Shown one piece after another: positions 1-12,990 of a DNA stretch of 64,000 bases. The notes below the pieces were generated by a model that was given only the letters and a program-made list of their open reading frames with translations, was not told where the DNA came from and searched no databases. This DNA comes from Labia minor (taxonomy: Eukaryota; Arthropoda; Insecta; Dermaptera; Spongiphoridae). The stretch lies in contig OY720344.1 of the NCBI GenBank assembly GCA_963082975.1, forward strand, positions 27,439,172-27,503,171, read 5' to 3'. Made by a program: the position numbers and the translations under genes. The first letter of the stretch is position 1; every line of letters begins with the position of its first letter.

Positions 1-2229
1 ATTAAACAAAATTTTCTAATTGAATATAAAAAGTTCTAAATAATGAAGTTATTTTATCAATCAGTCAATTTCTTATCAGAAAATCAGGGACTTGTTTAAA
101 TTGCATATATTTTTTTATTTTTCATTTATATATAGGTATTTGTTAATTTGAACTGGAAATGTTTTTCTGAGTACTTCTTATTATCCGATGATAACAAAAC
201 ATTATGGTCAAAGAAGCCCTTTTAACCAACAGAAGCCAACTAATTTGATTAATTAAAATTCAAATTGAATCCCTTTGCTTGAGATGAGCCCGGGATTTCT
301 TCTAGTCTCCTCTTTGCTTCAGTTCCACTTCTTACCACCTTCAATAGCAATAAATTAGTAGAGAAACGAAAATTTATAATTAGAATTTGTAATTCTAAAT
401 AAGGCATTAGAAGTAAGGAAAAAGAAACAAGAAGCATTCTTTAATTTCCCTTTAAAAATATTTCTTAAATTAAATGTGGAGGATGGTATTGTGGAGTATT
501 CCATTGTAAATTGGTATACGAGACTTTAAGATGCGGCGACTTTTGTACATGCTACTTTATCAACCTAAACTCTTCAGAAAAAGCAAATGTCGGTTTGTCT
601 TGAAAGGGGAGGGGCTGAAAAAAAGAGGTAACATTCTTCCATTTAAGAGATTTTATTTTTTAAATAGTAATAACAAGAGAAGAAGATAAACGGAATGAGA
701 GAGTCACAGAAAAAAAATCTGTGCAATTTGTAAATATCAAATAAAATGAGAGAACTTTCAAGTTTAATTAACGTTATCATAATAATACTAATAATATGGT
801 AAAAAATAATTTTATTTAGTTTAAAGATTTTTGTTTTACATAATATATTAAAGTAAGTAATAATAATAATAATAATAATGTATAGACCCCGTTAATCTTT
901 CAACTTATTTATCTTTTTCTCTTTCCTAATTAATCTTAGTAATTTTTTTATCCTGGCCATTAATTAAAGCCACACGGCAAACTAAATAAGTCAAAGAGTT
1001 ATGAGGAGATTGCATATTAAAAATAAAATGAATTCAAACACCCTCCAACTTTTTTTTTATTTTCACCAACCAACAAGCTATAAAGAAAGAAAAACACCCT
1101 CACATGACAGAGTTATGTTATATACAAGTATATATATATATATATAAATCGGGCTCTGAAAATATGTTAATTGTTTTTAAATGTAATTAACGTTTGAATC
1201 GAGTAAGGTTTTTATAAAAATATGTAACTAATAATTCTGCTATTTTAAATCTCTTGTTTAGAATTCTATTTGAAATATTTACCCCAAATACTTTTTAAAC
1301 TTTTTGTAAAAAATGATATTTACTTTATACATTTATTTTATACGATATACATAAATACATATATTTATATATTAATATAATATAAATAAATATCTATAGG
1401 GTTTTACATATATAATAAATAACGTTTATTAATAAAATAAAACAACATAATGAGTCTAATTTTGAACTTCTTTCTTTAACTTGAAATTACTAAAAATTTA
1501 ACATATGTAAATTTTGATTGAGAAAACTAATGTAGTTGTTTATTTGTCTGAATATGTGTATGAGTTTGTCAACTCTTAAGCTGGACCGTCCAATGTTATT
1601 AAGAGTGAGTTGATATGCAGTTTTTTATGTTGGATATAATTTTAAGATAAAATTAGTTTGTCTGTAATCCATTAGTATATATATATATATATATATATAT
1701 TGAGTTTGTATATACAAATAAATATTACTTTACTTTATAATAATAAATAAATATTTTATTCGTAATTATACGTGCTGCCAAAAAAATTCACAATTATCAT
1801 ACAGCAAATCATGAATGTCATCACCATCATCATCGTCATCATCATCATATAATGAACGCAAATTTAATTTAAAATAAAAATCGCAATCAATATTAATTTT
1901 AATCTAGAATGTCAACAAAACAAGTGTTGATATTCCAGAGATTTGTATAATAAGCTGGCACATCGATAGACCATTTGGAGGGAACAATCAGAATAATGAG
2001 AGCAGCTCATTACTATCTCTAATTATATCAAAACAAACCCGTACTCATGTAAACAAATATTATAGATTCTGACAAAAAAACTAATTATATAATAAATAGT
2101 AAATTCATATCCAAGAGTTGCATGTGAATTCTATAATCCAAAAAATTAATATTTTATTTTATATGCAAGAATATAAAAATATATATCAACAAATAATACT
2201 TGTTCTTGTATTATATAAGCCCTATATTA
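1..2229. other. AT-rich intergenic DNA, no gene recognised
   Basis: The stretch is dominated by A/T runs and short microsatellites: (AAT)n near 860-880, (TA)n near 1130-1146 and 1676-1700, and a CAT/CATCGT tract near 1806-1850. A minus-strand open frame at 249-437 contains a less AT-biased part (about 280-345, reading KVVRSGTEAKRRLEEIPGSS). It could be a decayed exon or repeat fragment, but I do not recognise it. No complete gene, tRNA or transposon terminus was found. Confidence 0.6.
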
Positions 2230-2580
2230 TATTTATCTATCTATCTATCTCTGAGGCTCAACGTAACTCGAAAGTTCTTGGCCGCAGCAACCACATTTCT
2301 CCAAGCGTCCCTATCCCGAGCCACAACCATCCAACCTCTACCCCTCTCGTCTTTCTTACGTCCCTTACTACATTGTCCACCCACCCCGTCCTTGATCTTC
2401 CAATCGGACGTGTCCCAATCGGCCTCCCCACCAATATATTTTTCGCCATTCTTTCCCCTCCCATTCTAGCCACGTGCTTTGCCCATCGCAGCCTTCCCGA
2501 TTTTATAACCCTAACTATGTCTCGAGTTGCGTAGAGATCATGCAATTTCTTGTTATGGACTCTCCCCGGTGACCAAACCC
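2230..2580 (-). pseudogene. 3' end of an RTE-like LINE reverse transcriptase ORF
   Basis: The minus strand encodes the C-terminal tail of a non-LTR retrotransposon endonuclease/reverse transcriptase. It reads on from about 2580 as VHNKKLHDLYATRD, then SGRLRWAKHVARM, GRPIGRSRTGWVDNV and RPRTFELR, ending at a TGA. The block RLRW-x-HV-x-RM followed by GRP-x-GR-x-R-x-x-W-x-DN is typical of the region after the RT domain in RTE-like elements widespread in arthropods. Endonuclease and RT catalytic parts are absent, so this is a strongly 5'-truncated insertion, the usual product of incomplete target-primed reverse transcription. Just after the stop comes a (GATA)n tail, shared with the copy at 46266-47246. 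The plus-strand open frame over the same bases is an antisense shadow. Clade assignment is inference; the LINE identity is firm. Confidence 0.85.
2234..2252 (-). repeat. (GATA)n 3' tail of the LINE fragment
   Basis: A TATC tract on the plus strand directly follows the stop codon of the minus-strand LINE relic. The related LINE at 46266-47246 ends in the same tetranucleotide, so this is probably the element's own 3' tail and not a chance microsatellite. Confidence 0.7.
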
Positions 2581-5249
2581 TATTTTATAAATATAATATT
2601 AATGCAAATTTCAATAGATGATTATAATAAGTAAATCAATTTGCTTTTGAAATTATGAGCCGTTTCAACAGGTATCAAATAATTTTTGTAAATTTTGATT
2701 GGGATTGAATTTGCTTTTTATTTTTATTAAAATTTAAAAAAAAATATAAAAATAGAAGCTGAAGCTTAATTGCCCTATCTCTAAGTCCATATAAGTATAA
2801 CATACCATATAACAAGTTTGTTAAAGTCCCATAAAATTCCACTCTAAACTTTTTAAATTTTTCTTATTACTTATTATTTTTTCACGAATTTGTTGTCATT
2901 TTCTAACATCGCTTTTTGAGAACCCACAAAAAGGTATTGATTTTTTTTATTTATTTAATGAAAAAATAAATAGTCAATCAATTGGTAGTTTTTTTTTATT
3001 TTGAAATTTTATAAATAGATTGGCTATTCAAAAACTCTTGTTTTTATAAAAATGGTTATTGATTAATTATTCTGTTTTTTTTTTTGGTATATACTTTTTT
3101 TTAAAAAAAAATATAATTAAAACTTATCTTTCAATTATTTATAGGATATAAATAAATAAAATTATAAATACGAAATTAGAATACTTATTACATTTTTGGT
3201 TTAATTAAAAAAAAGAAGATGATAAAAATGCAAAAAGATACATGAATTGTTTATTAATTTTTCTAATTAATTCTTCTAATATAAAATATTATATAATATA
3301 AAAGCTACTAATTTTATCTTTTCATAAACGTTAAATTCTTTATTTTATTTATAACAAACAAACACATCAAAATTGTAAAATTTTATTACCAGAGTCCTCG
3401 TTTAAATGCATCCGTCAGTTTCAAGCAACGAATAAACTATATTCTAAGCGTTAGTCAAGTTATGATAATATAAATAAAGGAACACTCTCTAATAATTTAT
3501 TCATAAGTGTCTGAATAAACAAAATTACTTCTTATTAATTAATGATAAGGAAACTAATTATTAAACTTTCTTATTGCTTTACCTTAATTACTTGGAGTGT
3601 TCGTTAGTTAAGAATACAATGAAGGATGTTGCAATTTATAAATAGAATAGTGAAGGTGACGAAAAGGCGTGAACGGATAAGGGCTGTTGGAACTAATGGT
3701 ACCGCCACCCCTCTATGTTTTCTACACGTCCAGATGGGGTAGTTAGCGTTAATATCAGCATTTCACCAGAAAGCAAGGGTCTTAAGTGAGGGATAGATGG
3801 ATGGATCTAATGTAAGGGGTCCGTCTATCGAAAAGAGCATCTGCCACCGTTGATATTAGTATTGGCAAACTTTTTAATAAATTTCAACAAGCTTAGGAGA
3901 GAGAAGAGATTCATTCCTTTTAAGTATACCATCGAATATCCAATAGAATTTTCAATAGCTTATTATCTTATTTTTTTCAAGTAGGAAAGTTTTGTTTTGT
4001 CAAGAAGTCGCAAATCTTTTAACTTTGTTTTTTTTTTACTAGGCAATGTTTTAGATTTAAATAAATAAAATAAAATGCGAATTTGTCGTTAATGATAATA
4101 ATATTATACATTTTTTATTTTTACAAAATAATAATAATTAATTATATAGAGAGAGGCGAAGGCGTTAGTTTTTTAAATTTATCTATTTTTATAATAGAAT
4201 AATTGTAGAAAATTAATAATTATTTTAGTTAACAGAACAATTTTCTCTTTCATTTAATTATTAAAAAAAATTTACTTAGAGATGACCATGCATTCATTTA
4301 TATAATTTGAAGTTTATATATTTTAAAAAATATACTATGACGTCAGCTGGCAGGCAAGAAACAAACATGGTTATCAATTTTGAGAAAACTAATTTGTCCT
4401 GAAAAAAAATTTGGGTTTTTGACAAATATTCTAGACCATTTACACTAATAGTTTTTTTAATTATATTTTAAATATTTAAAAATAATTTTCAGGTATTGAG
4501 GAAATTCATTGTTTTTCCTTATCTCAGTAATTTTCCATTGCCAACATTCTGTGGTTATGCCTAACCAAATACAGTGCTCTCCTATACTATTATAACTATT
4601 AGAACCTGTTGTTAAAAAGAAGCTGGATTCTTCAAACTAGAAATAGATAAAAGTTTATTTTTTGTTTAATTTTAAGTTTTTATTAGACTTATGAAGAATT
4701 AAATCCTTCTCCTACCTCTATTCTAAATTTGAGATTGTTTTAGAGATATGTAAATTATTAATGCTGACCTCAGTGTTTTAAGATTATTTTTCTCATCTCT
4801 GTTTATTTTCTTTTTAATTATGATTAATTTATAATATATTTTAATTAATTATTATATATATTTAAAGGAGATTCTCTACAAAAGTTTTGAAGGTGACAAT
4901 ATTAAAAAGTTGTTGTTGATTTAATGTCTAATGATAATGGTTTTTTAAGTATGATTATTTAAATCTTGTTAAAAATATTTTTACATAAATTACTCAAGAT
5001 CAAAAGGGATATGAAACAAAAACATTGAGTAATATTGAACTTGTTCCTCGAATTACACTCTCTCTACATACACTTTATAATATTTGTATTAATCTATATT
5101 TTAATTATTAAATATTATTAATCTCATGTTAAATTTATTCACAGTACAAATATAAATTTAATGTAAATTAATTTGTTTAAACTAATTAATATATTTATAA
5201 CATTATTATTTAAACTTTTACATATTTGATATATTTTTTATACATTTTT
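2581..5249. other. AT-rich intergenic DNA with one GC-raised patch
   Basis: Mostly A/T homopolymers and low-complexity sequence. The exception is about 3655-3860, visibly richer in G+C and containing distinctive unique sequence (for example GGTACCGCCACCCCTC). I match it to no family, and it lacks a long open frame. It may be a fragment of an old repeat or a regulatory element. Confidence 0.5.
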
Positions 5250-5811
5250 TACCGACCGACAATAGTAAGGGAGGTATTGTTTTCACACCAAATTTCACAT
5301 GTGGAGATTTTTACATATCTCCACGAATCATGCATTTTCTTAACAGAAAAAAGTATTTTTAGCAAGCTGTCTGTCTGTCCGTCCGTCCGTCGGATCAGTA
5401 CGATGAATTGATCAACTTTTGGTGCAAATCCGGAAACCGGAAGTGGTAGTATTAGCAAACGACAATAGGAAGGGAAGGGTTATTTTCACACCAAATTTCA
5501 CATGAGGAGATTTTTTACATATCACCACGAATCATGCACTTTGTATTGGTTTTATCCTCGAGAAAAATCATCTTTATTAGTTTTTTCTTAATTTAAAATT
5601 ATATGTCGTCATCCAGCCATTTATGACGTCACAGCCTGGTCTTACATATATATATTATAAATAAAATAAAATTAAAAATATTTATGTTATATCCATATCT
5701 GTTTTTTATTACATTAATAGATATATTAAAATTATTTGAAATTTTTTCTGTAGCTGGAAATTAATTTACTTCAAACCGTCGGTCGGTTCGGACCTGACCA
5801 CAGGTCAACTT
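5250..5811 (+). mobile_element. R1 dispersed repeat, copy a (Helentron/DINE-1-like, internally deleted)
   Basis: This copy runs from ACCGACCGAC at 5251 to the terminal stem-loop GACCTG-ACCA-CAGGTC (5791-5806) and CAACTT. It contains module A with a perfect 8-bp hairpin (GTGGAGAT 5301-5308, ATCTCCAC 5317-5324), a short GTCT/GTCC tract near 5366-5392, an ETS-like ACCGGAAGT (5436-5444), the related module A' (about 5459-5543) and one intact CRE (5634-5641). The first CRE is mutated to TGTCGTCA. Compared with copies b, c and h it lacks the roughly 75 bp after the microsatellite that hold the block ATTTGGTATATTTACTTAA. It encodes no protein; short open frames here are spurious. Confidence 0.75.
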
Positions 5812-6659
5812 TTTTATATAAAAAAACTATATTAATTTCATTTAAAAATTGTACTACATTATTTGATTAATTCAATATAGAAAAGTTTTATTGGACAAAT
5901 TAAATTTAAACATCAAATTCTCTCTCTAAGTTAATAACATTGATGTTTTATTTGTTCTTTTAATTAATGTCAATTACATCACATAAAAATAAGTTTTGTC
6001 TTGTTAAGTGATGATATATCTGACATGTATTTTTATGATTTTTATGATTTAAAAAAATATTATTCAAAATAGTTCCAATATATTTGTTAAATTATAAATT
6101 TGAAAGCTTTATTTCATTCTATTCGGTTCTCAAATTGATAGATAATCAGAGCCTTGCACTGGGGATCGATTAACAGCAATCAAACGTAATTGGCCTGTTA
6201 ATTACCTGAAACGATCCCTCACATTAGACGCTCAATTCAAAACCGTTCATTAAAAACAACAAATGTCTACTCACTTTTGACATACTCTATCAATATGCTT
6301 AATAATTGCTTAAAATTCACATAAATTGATTGGATTCTATCATTTACCTACTATATCTACCAGTAGATATGCATTTAATAATACATAATAATATTATGAT
6401 GACAAATATGATAGATAGACTAAAAGTAATTCTTTTTTAGTAAAAATACATATTTAATTTTCTTTACATTCAAATATAATTTATTTCTTATTTATTTTTC
6501 CTATAAGCTTTCAATACATTTTTCTATCGAAATTGACAATCTACTTAATGTTGTAAGAAGAAACGTTCACTGGTTGATATTAAACCTGGATTACAATATT
6601 TAACTAAATTGACTGGATATTCAACATTTTCAGTCAAAATTTATTTTCTTAAATATAGA
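5812..6659. other. AT-rich DNA with an imperfect dyad at 6162-6218
   Basis: Mostly A/T-rich unassigned sequence. At 6162-6218 an unusually complex stretch is flanked by GGATCG and CGATCC and holds an inverted pair ATTAACAG/CTGTTAAT around homeobox-like TAATTA and TAATTGG cores. It could be a regulatory element; nothing else supports this. Confidence 0.4.
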
Positions 6660-6812
6660 TTATGTTTTGAAAGTTTGGCGAAAAATATATTAATATTTGT
6701 GGGGAGACCGATTAGAAAACCAAGGATGCGGGGGACGAACAATGTAGAAATGGAAAGAGAGATAGAAATAGAAGTTGAATGGATGTTGTCGTCTAAGCGG
6801 GGTAGAGGTAAT
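6660..6812 (+). pseudogene. RTE-like LINE C-terminal fragment (same family as 2230-2580)
   Basis: From about 6670 the plus strand matches the other two copies of this LINE: the stretch TTGGCGAAAAATATATTAAT leads into GTGGGGAGACCGATTAGAAA, and then a degraded version of the W-x-DN region (TNNVEMEREIEIEVEW). The fragment covers only about 150 bp of the post-RT tail, has lost the proline/arginine-rich core and has no GATA tail. It abuts a minus-strand SINE copy. It is decayed and non-functional. Confidence 0.7.
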
Positions 6813-6962
6813 GTATGATCAGTATATCTCCTCAACCTTTATCTTGAACGTTTAAATCCAAATTGCTTTCCAATTTTGAACACGTAGGCTGGGTGAAGAA
6901 GGCCCAAGAAATAGAAAATTTACTTTACCAGGCCCGGCAACCGAATCTAGAATCACGAGTTT
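6813..6962 (-). mobile_element. SINE copy (degraded), same family as 36640 and 51440
   Basis: It shares TGATCAGTA near the left end, TCAACCTTTATCTTGA, the block GTAGGCTGGGTG and CCAGGCCCGGCAACCGAAT with the copies near 36640-36865 and 51440-51675, in the same order and orientation. The tRNA-like head (right side) is eroded; only a GAATC remnant of box B remains. Confidence 0.6.
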
Positions 6963-9953
6963 GAAAGATTATTCAGATTGAGTGGGGTCTTTTTTAAAAA
7001 TATACAAAATTATTTTAATTAAAAAAATAACTCTCCAATGGCTTTATATTTATTTCATTTTTAATGCAAAAAATCGTAAAATTTTACCTAAGTAATTATT
7101 TAAATAAATAATTTGCATTGTATTTTTTATACTGAAATCAAATTGTTTTTACTATCAGTTTCCAATAATAATTCAAGAAGTGAAAGAGTTATTAAACATT
7201 ATTTATAATTGAATACATGTATTTTGTTTTTGATAATAAATAACTTTTAGTTTTCATTTTATTTTTGTTATTTTATCTCGATTATAGTGTTTGGAATATA
7301 CATAGAATTGCTTTTTTTACAATTTATTGATATTTTAAACTTGGTGAATTGTTTACAATTGGATCATATAGATAAAATGCTCAAAATAATTAAGATGCCT
7401 ATATTTATTTTATATCTTCAAGTCTTAAAGAGTTGTCTGTGCTTTATTGAGCCGTTCAGTGTGTCAATTTTATTAATTTGCTGTCTCGCCACATCAACAA
7501 AGTTACTCGATGCTAAATTATAGCTGAATACACTCCTGGGATGTTTAAGATAGAACTTTTCTTCAGTTTCATTGTCAGTTTTAACAACTTTTTTATTTTA
7601 ATTTTCTCTATAAAACATGAATTTCCATTTCATTAATCTTTTAAGGTTTTCATATTTTGATGTATCTAATAGAAAGACCACAAAAGATAATGAATTAAAT
7701 TATTCCTATAAATCACACAAAGAGGATAATATATTTTTAAATAATTGATATATAATATAGACAAATTTTAATGAAGTTATAACTAAGATAATTACTAACA
7801 TAATTTAAATCTCTAAATCTTTTACTTATCGGTGCACTGAGAAATAATATAATATATATAACAGCCTAGATCCTTCTATATATGTATAACAAACGCTTCA
7901 TGTGGCGTCTCTGGTGGCTGAGTTAAGAAGCAGACACTCAATATATAAAATTAATTGATTAATTAAATTAATTCTAGAAATTTCCATACAAAGAATGTTT
8001 GTAATATTTAAATTTTTATTTTAATTTCTAATATGCAATATATTAAAAGTAAAATCAATATCAATTAAATTGAATTAAATATTACATGTAATTGAATAAT
8101 ATTCTTTAAAATAAAATAAGCAATATTTTTTATATTTAAATTTTTAATAAAACTAAATTTAAATGTGTTCATTTGTCAACGTCACCATGACAGATTAAAA
8201 ATAAAAAACAAATGATTTCAAATTGTATTGAATCAAATCAACAAATTAATTTAAAATTGTATTGACTCTTCTAAGTAATGTTTTGTGTTAATATTGTGAT
8301 TGTAACTTTTAAATTAATTTAAATTAAATTAAATATTAATTAATTAATATTTTCTTATTTAAAACAAAGTTGGTAATATTTTTTATATTTAAATTTAAGT
8401 ATATTTAAATGTGCAAATGAGAGAAAACGTCGATCGTCGAAATGGCAATTGGCACGATGGTTATCTCGGCAAAAAAATTTGTATAAGTTAAACTGAAGTT
8501 TAGGTTCGCAACTAAAATAAAAAAAGTCGAAAATTTTTGTTGATGATATTGAATTGCTATTTTCTTATATTTTATAGAATTATTTATTTCTTGACATATT
8601 TTGTTACTTTCTATTCTTTGTAAATATCACAAAAAAATAGTAGTAAAAATTTATAAGGTAGCCCATTTTATTTAATTTTTCAACCAAGATGTCCTATGAT
8701 GATATAAATAAACATTGGTTGATTAAATCATGTTCATTTTTCTGAGGACATCAATACAGAAATTTTCAAAAAATAAAAGAATGCGTTGTCATTATTAATA
8801 TGGTAAATAAACAATTTAAAAGTTCAAAAAAGTAGATATGCCACACAAGAGTGATCAACAAGTTTATCTAGATACACTGAAACCCGTCGTGGAAATGTTT
8901 TAATATACTGATTGAATTTAAATGAATTAAAACCTTTTGCATACAGACTTTCAACCAAATACTATGTATTTCTTCGGGGATACAGGGGGCAGAGCCCCAT
9001 GTCAATTATTTATTTATTTTTATAATAGAATAATTGCAGAAAATTAATTTTTTTTTAGTTAACAGAACAATTTTCTTATTAATGAAATTATAATGGATTA
9101 ATAGTGTTGAATTGCAAAAATTGGATTTTTAATAATTTGTTTATCAACCCCTTTCCAATGAAATAGTTCAATTTAATTTCAAGCGTGCTACACCATTAGG
9201 TTAAAACTACAATATATAAAAATATAGATTAATTCTACTTTTGAGTAATGAAACGATCAAATAATGATAAAATTTAATGATATTAAGTTTATGATTATTA
9301 TTTAATAATCAAATTAATTAATGTTTATTTCAATGGTAAATCAAAATAATTGGTAACATTGCTTCTCTAAAAATCATTGCTTCAAAATCTCAAATTGAAT
9401 TCCTATTTAATTTCTATTCCCTCAACAGTTTAATGGATATCTACAACTTTTATTTACTTTTTAAATACAAATTGAATTTTCTAACTTTTTTTTAAATAAA
9501 TTTATTTAAATAAGAGAAATCAAGTGACATATAAGGTGAGTCACCATTGCCACAAATAAAGTCGAAATCAAGTTCTCTAGCTCGTCATTCGCTTCCTTTA
9601 AACCTATGTATATTTTTTTTATTTTTTTTTTTTAGATTTGTTTATACAGAGACAGGATGGAACAAAAAAAAAACTTCCATGGAATTGCAAATCGAATTTT
9701 TATTATTATTTTTTTTTTATCAACTTCTTTCCAATGAAATAGAAGTTCAATTTAATTTCAAAGAAATCAGCGTAAATATTAATTAAAATTAATTAAAAAA
9801 AATCTATTAACTCTATTTGTATCTTTTCTGTTTATTTAAATAAAAGAGCAAAAGTTTCAATTTCTAGGAAATTAAATCTTTTTTAAACATTAGCCGATAT
9901 CCGATATTTATTTATTTTTAATCAAATAATTAAATAATAATTGTTTTATATAA
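6963..9953. other. AT-rich intergenic DNA
   Basis: Long A/T-rich stretch with low-complexity open frames only (for example 7287-7523 and 9547-9786, rich in Leu/Ile/Phe/Asn/Lys from AT bias). A short segment at about 7900-7935 (GTGGCTGAGTTAAG) resembles part of a tRNA-Leu/Ser D-arm but has no cloverleaf. No element ends were found. Confidence 0.5.
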
Positions 9954-10583
9954 TAAGTTGACCTTTGGCCATGTCCGAACCGACCGACGGTTTGAAGTAA
10001 ATTAATTTCAAGCTACAGAAACAATTTCAAATAATTTTAATATATCTATTAATGTAATAAAAAGCATATGGATAGAACATAAATATTTTTAATTTTATTT
10101 TATTTATAATATATATGTAAGACCAGGCTGTGACGTCATGAATGGCTGGATGACGTCATATAATTTTAAATTAAGAAAAAAACTAATAAAGATTATTTTT
10201 CTCGAGAATAAAACCGCCACAAAGTGCATGATTCGTGGTGATATATAAAAAAATCTCCTCATGTGAAATTTGGTGTGAAAATAACCCTTTCCTTCCTATC
10301 GTCGATCGCTAATACTACCACTTCCGGTTTCCGGATTTGCACCAAAAGTTGATCAATTCATCCCACTGATGCATTAAGTAAATATACCAAATTTCATCAA
10401 AATCGGTTGAGCCGTTCAGGCTGTACACATCTATACGGACGGACGGACGGACGGACGGACAGACATCATGCTAAAAATACTTTTTTCTGTTAAGAAAATG
10501 CATGATTCGTGGAGATATGTAAAAATCTCCACATGTGAAATTTGGTGTGAAAACAATACCTCCCTTACTATCGTCGGTCGGTA
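9954..10583 (-). mobile_element. R1 dispersed repeat, copy b (near full length)
   Basis: This is one of the most complete copies, about 630 bp, reading TAAGTTGACC at its left end to ATCGTCGGTCGGTA at its right. It has all modules: a degraded terminal stem-loop, the subterminal inverted repeat CCGACCGACGG, a perfect CRE pair (10131-10138 and 10151-10158), module A', the ETS-like site, the AAATTTCATCAAAATCGGTT block, a long GGAC microsatellite (about 10436-10463) and module A with its hairpin. No coding capacity is visible. Confidence 0.85.
10131..10158. promoter_or_regulatory. Paired CRE palindromes in R1 copy b
   Basis: Two perfect TGACGTCA octamers start 20 bp apart. TGACGTCA is the known cAMP response element bound by CREB/ATF bZIP dimers. 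The pair recurs at the same spacing in R1 copies c, g and h. Binding here is inferred from the motif only. Confidence 0.5.
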
Positions 10584-12715
10584 AAAATGTTCATATTTAT
10601 TAATGATTTAATACATAGAGGTTAATTCAATATTAAAAAAAAAAATAAATTACATTTCATATTTTAATGAATTAGTTAAAATATATCGAATAATTTGAAA
10701 AATATAGTATATAACTTCATGTTTGCTTTACATTTATCTTCAAATTTACTAAATTTTAATAATTTTATATTGAATTATATTTATATTTGAATATATTTAG
10801 AAATTTATATGAGGAGACGGATTGCAATTAAATTTTGGCACATAAGTATTTAAGTAAATTTGCTTCTTATACTAAAATATATAATTAATAGTAATTTTAG
10901 ATTACAATTATCATAATAAATGAAATCAAAACGTGGTGGATTGATAGTGCATAATGCTTGATTGTTATTTAACATGATAAATTTAAATTAAGTAATATTA
11001 AATATTTTAAAAACAATTATATCATCTCAACATATATCCAAGCAAGTTTAGCTACTAAGCTGACAAACAATCAATTTATATTGAAATTATTATTATAAAG
11101 TTATATAAAAAAAAAAAAATTTAAGTAATTATTCTACGTATTATGATAAGAAAATGTAATGCTGTAATATAAACCTTATTAATGATAATAATCGAAGGTG
11201 ATTGCAATTAGACAAATGATTTTTTTAATATATAAAATTAATTTAATTATAATAATTTTTTAATTATAAATAAATTTATATAAAAATATAAGTATATCAT
11301 AATATTTTTATTTTTTTTTTATTTTTCTAATCAAGGGAAACTTGAAAGATTCCATAACAAAAGTAAATTATGACTTTTAAATAATAAATATTAAAAAAAA
11401 AATAACGTCCTAAGGAATTGTATATTGAACATATCCAATTATAACAAATATGATTAGAAGATCGTCCAGGTCCGGCTTGTGACTTATGAAATTTTCAAAA
11501 TGTCTTCCGGGCCGGAGGACCATATTTCGAAAACACTAATAAAAAAAATTATTTATTTTTTTTTTTTAAGAGACATATTAAACGAAAAATCAAAATAAAA
11601 GCGAACTTTTTCAACGGGCCGGCGGGCGTTCAAAAGGCCCACGCTTAAAAATTTTGCCCCCCCCCCCCCCTAAACTAATGACAAGAACTAAGCCCGTGTA
11701 AACTAGGCTTTAAGCAGTTTAATATAATTTCTTTCTATTTTTTTTTTAAAACACCATACTTATATTATATTTGATCCGTTGTATGTTACTTCTGGATGTC
11801 TTGATAATGAAAGATAAATAAACATAATTGGTTCTTTGTAATTTAAAATATTAATCTAATTCGATAATATAGAGGGATAAAAATAAAATTCCCTTCTCTA
11901 AATTTTGAAAATATAATAAAGAAAAGATTATAACTGTTATAATTATAAAATATTTATATTAATTTTATTAACAAACAAAAATATTATTCCAAGGTAGGTA
12001 TATATATGATGATAATAACTATGGTTGTTATTTTTTATCAATATATTATTGAATATTATAATAAATATATTTTTCGCCAGAATCACTAAAAAAATATTGA
12101 AATACATTAATATTTATCAAAATTGACTTTTAAATTAATAATTAATTATTTTAAATAAATATTTAGAAAATTATATAATTCATTAGGATTATATTAAAGA
12201 GAAAAAGTTAAGAAAATGTTATTATATTTGTATACATTATAAAGAGAACATACAGAAAGAGAGAGAGAGAGAGAGTGGGAAAATAGAGTGATATGTAAAT
12301 GCAATGAATTTATTTTCAAACGAAAGGTAGAAATTTCAACTTGCAAAAGAGAGATCATATTCAATCAAATTGAAACTTTCAAGATTTAATGTAAATCTTT
12401 ATTACTATATAAATGATTTTCAAATGGCTTTATGAATACTTCAAAACTATAAACATAGATATTGTCAACAAGACAATCATTATAACTTAAAAATAAAAAA
12501 ATTCAAGGGTAACATCACACTGAAGACAAATAAATTAGATATTTCATTTATAATAAAGATCGTTAAATCCCATAACGTAACAGCACAGTTATTTTGAAAA
12601 TACAAAACATATTATTTATTGTTTATAATAAAGATTTGGAATAAATCATATATATTTGAGATTAAGAATATTCTCATAAAAATTTTTAGAGTGTAAAATT
12701 TTAAGGAAAAAGTTT
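10584..12715. other. AT-rich intergenic DNA
   Basis: A/T-rich with a C homopolymer near 11658-11670. The segment at about 11450-11700 is somewhat richer in G+C (GGTCCGGCTTGTGACTTATG, CGGGCCGGCGGGCG) and may be a decayed hAT-type end, since such TIR-adjacent sequences carry CCGGGCCGG blocks, but no matching terminus was found. A (GA)n tract lies near 12257-12275. Confidence 0.4.
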
Positions 12716-12990
12716 ATCGAACGTTATATTTAATGGGAATTCCAAACAAATTAGTTCATAATATTCGGAAATTTTCACGAAGCTAGTAAGAAGTGAAAAT
12801 CGTAAAGGATGACTTATTTGCAAGTATATAGAATATATAATATAAAATAATATATTTAGACACAAATTGATTAAAAATCATATGAAATTCAATTAAACAA
12901 TAAACAAAATAAATTAGGCTACGCGGACGATTTTAATAAATTAGGTGACTAATTAAATATTAGATTAAACGGATGACAGACTAGATGAGG
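12716..12990 (+). pseudogene. LINE reverse transcriptase fragment with YADD box
   Basis: Broken plus-strand frames read GIPNKLVHNIRKF near 12735-12775, matching the family's G-I/L-P-x-K-L-V helix. After a decayed stretch comes LGYADDFNKLGD near 12915-12950, the catalytic YADD of non-LTR reverse transcriptases. The YADD segment is nearly identical at DNA level to the one in the longer LINE at about 46500 (GGTTACGCGGACGAT there, GGCTACGCGGACGAT here), so both belong to one family. The QGD-type region between the two motifs is missing or eroded, several stops interrupt the frame, and no tail is present. It is dead. Confidence 0.65.

Noticed and set aside
2118..2534. 138-codon plus-strand open frame
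   Set aside because: It is antisense to the LINE C-terminal relic, whose minus-strand protein motifs are clear.
7900..7935. tRNA-like GTGGCTGAGTTAAG stretch
   Set aside because: It resembles a D-arm only; no T-arm or acceptor stem could be found nearby.
10436..10463. GGAC repeats considered as a CRISPR-like or satellite array
   Set aside because: They are simple tetranucleotide microsatellites inside R1 with no spacers, present in every complete R1 copy.
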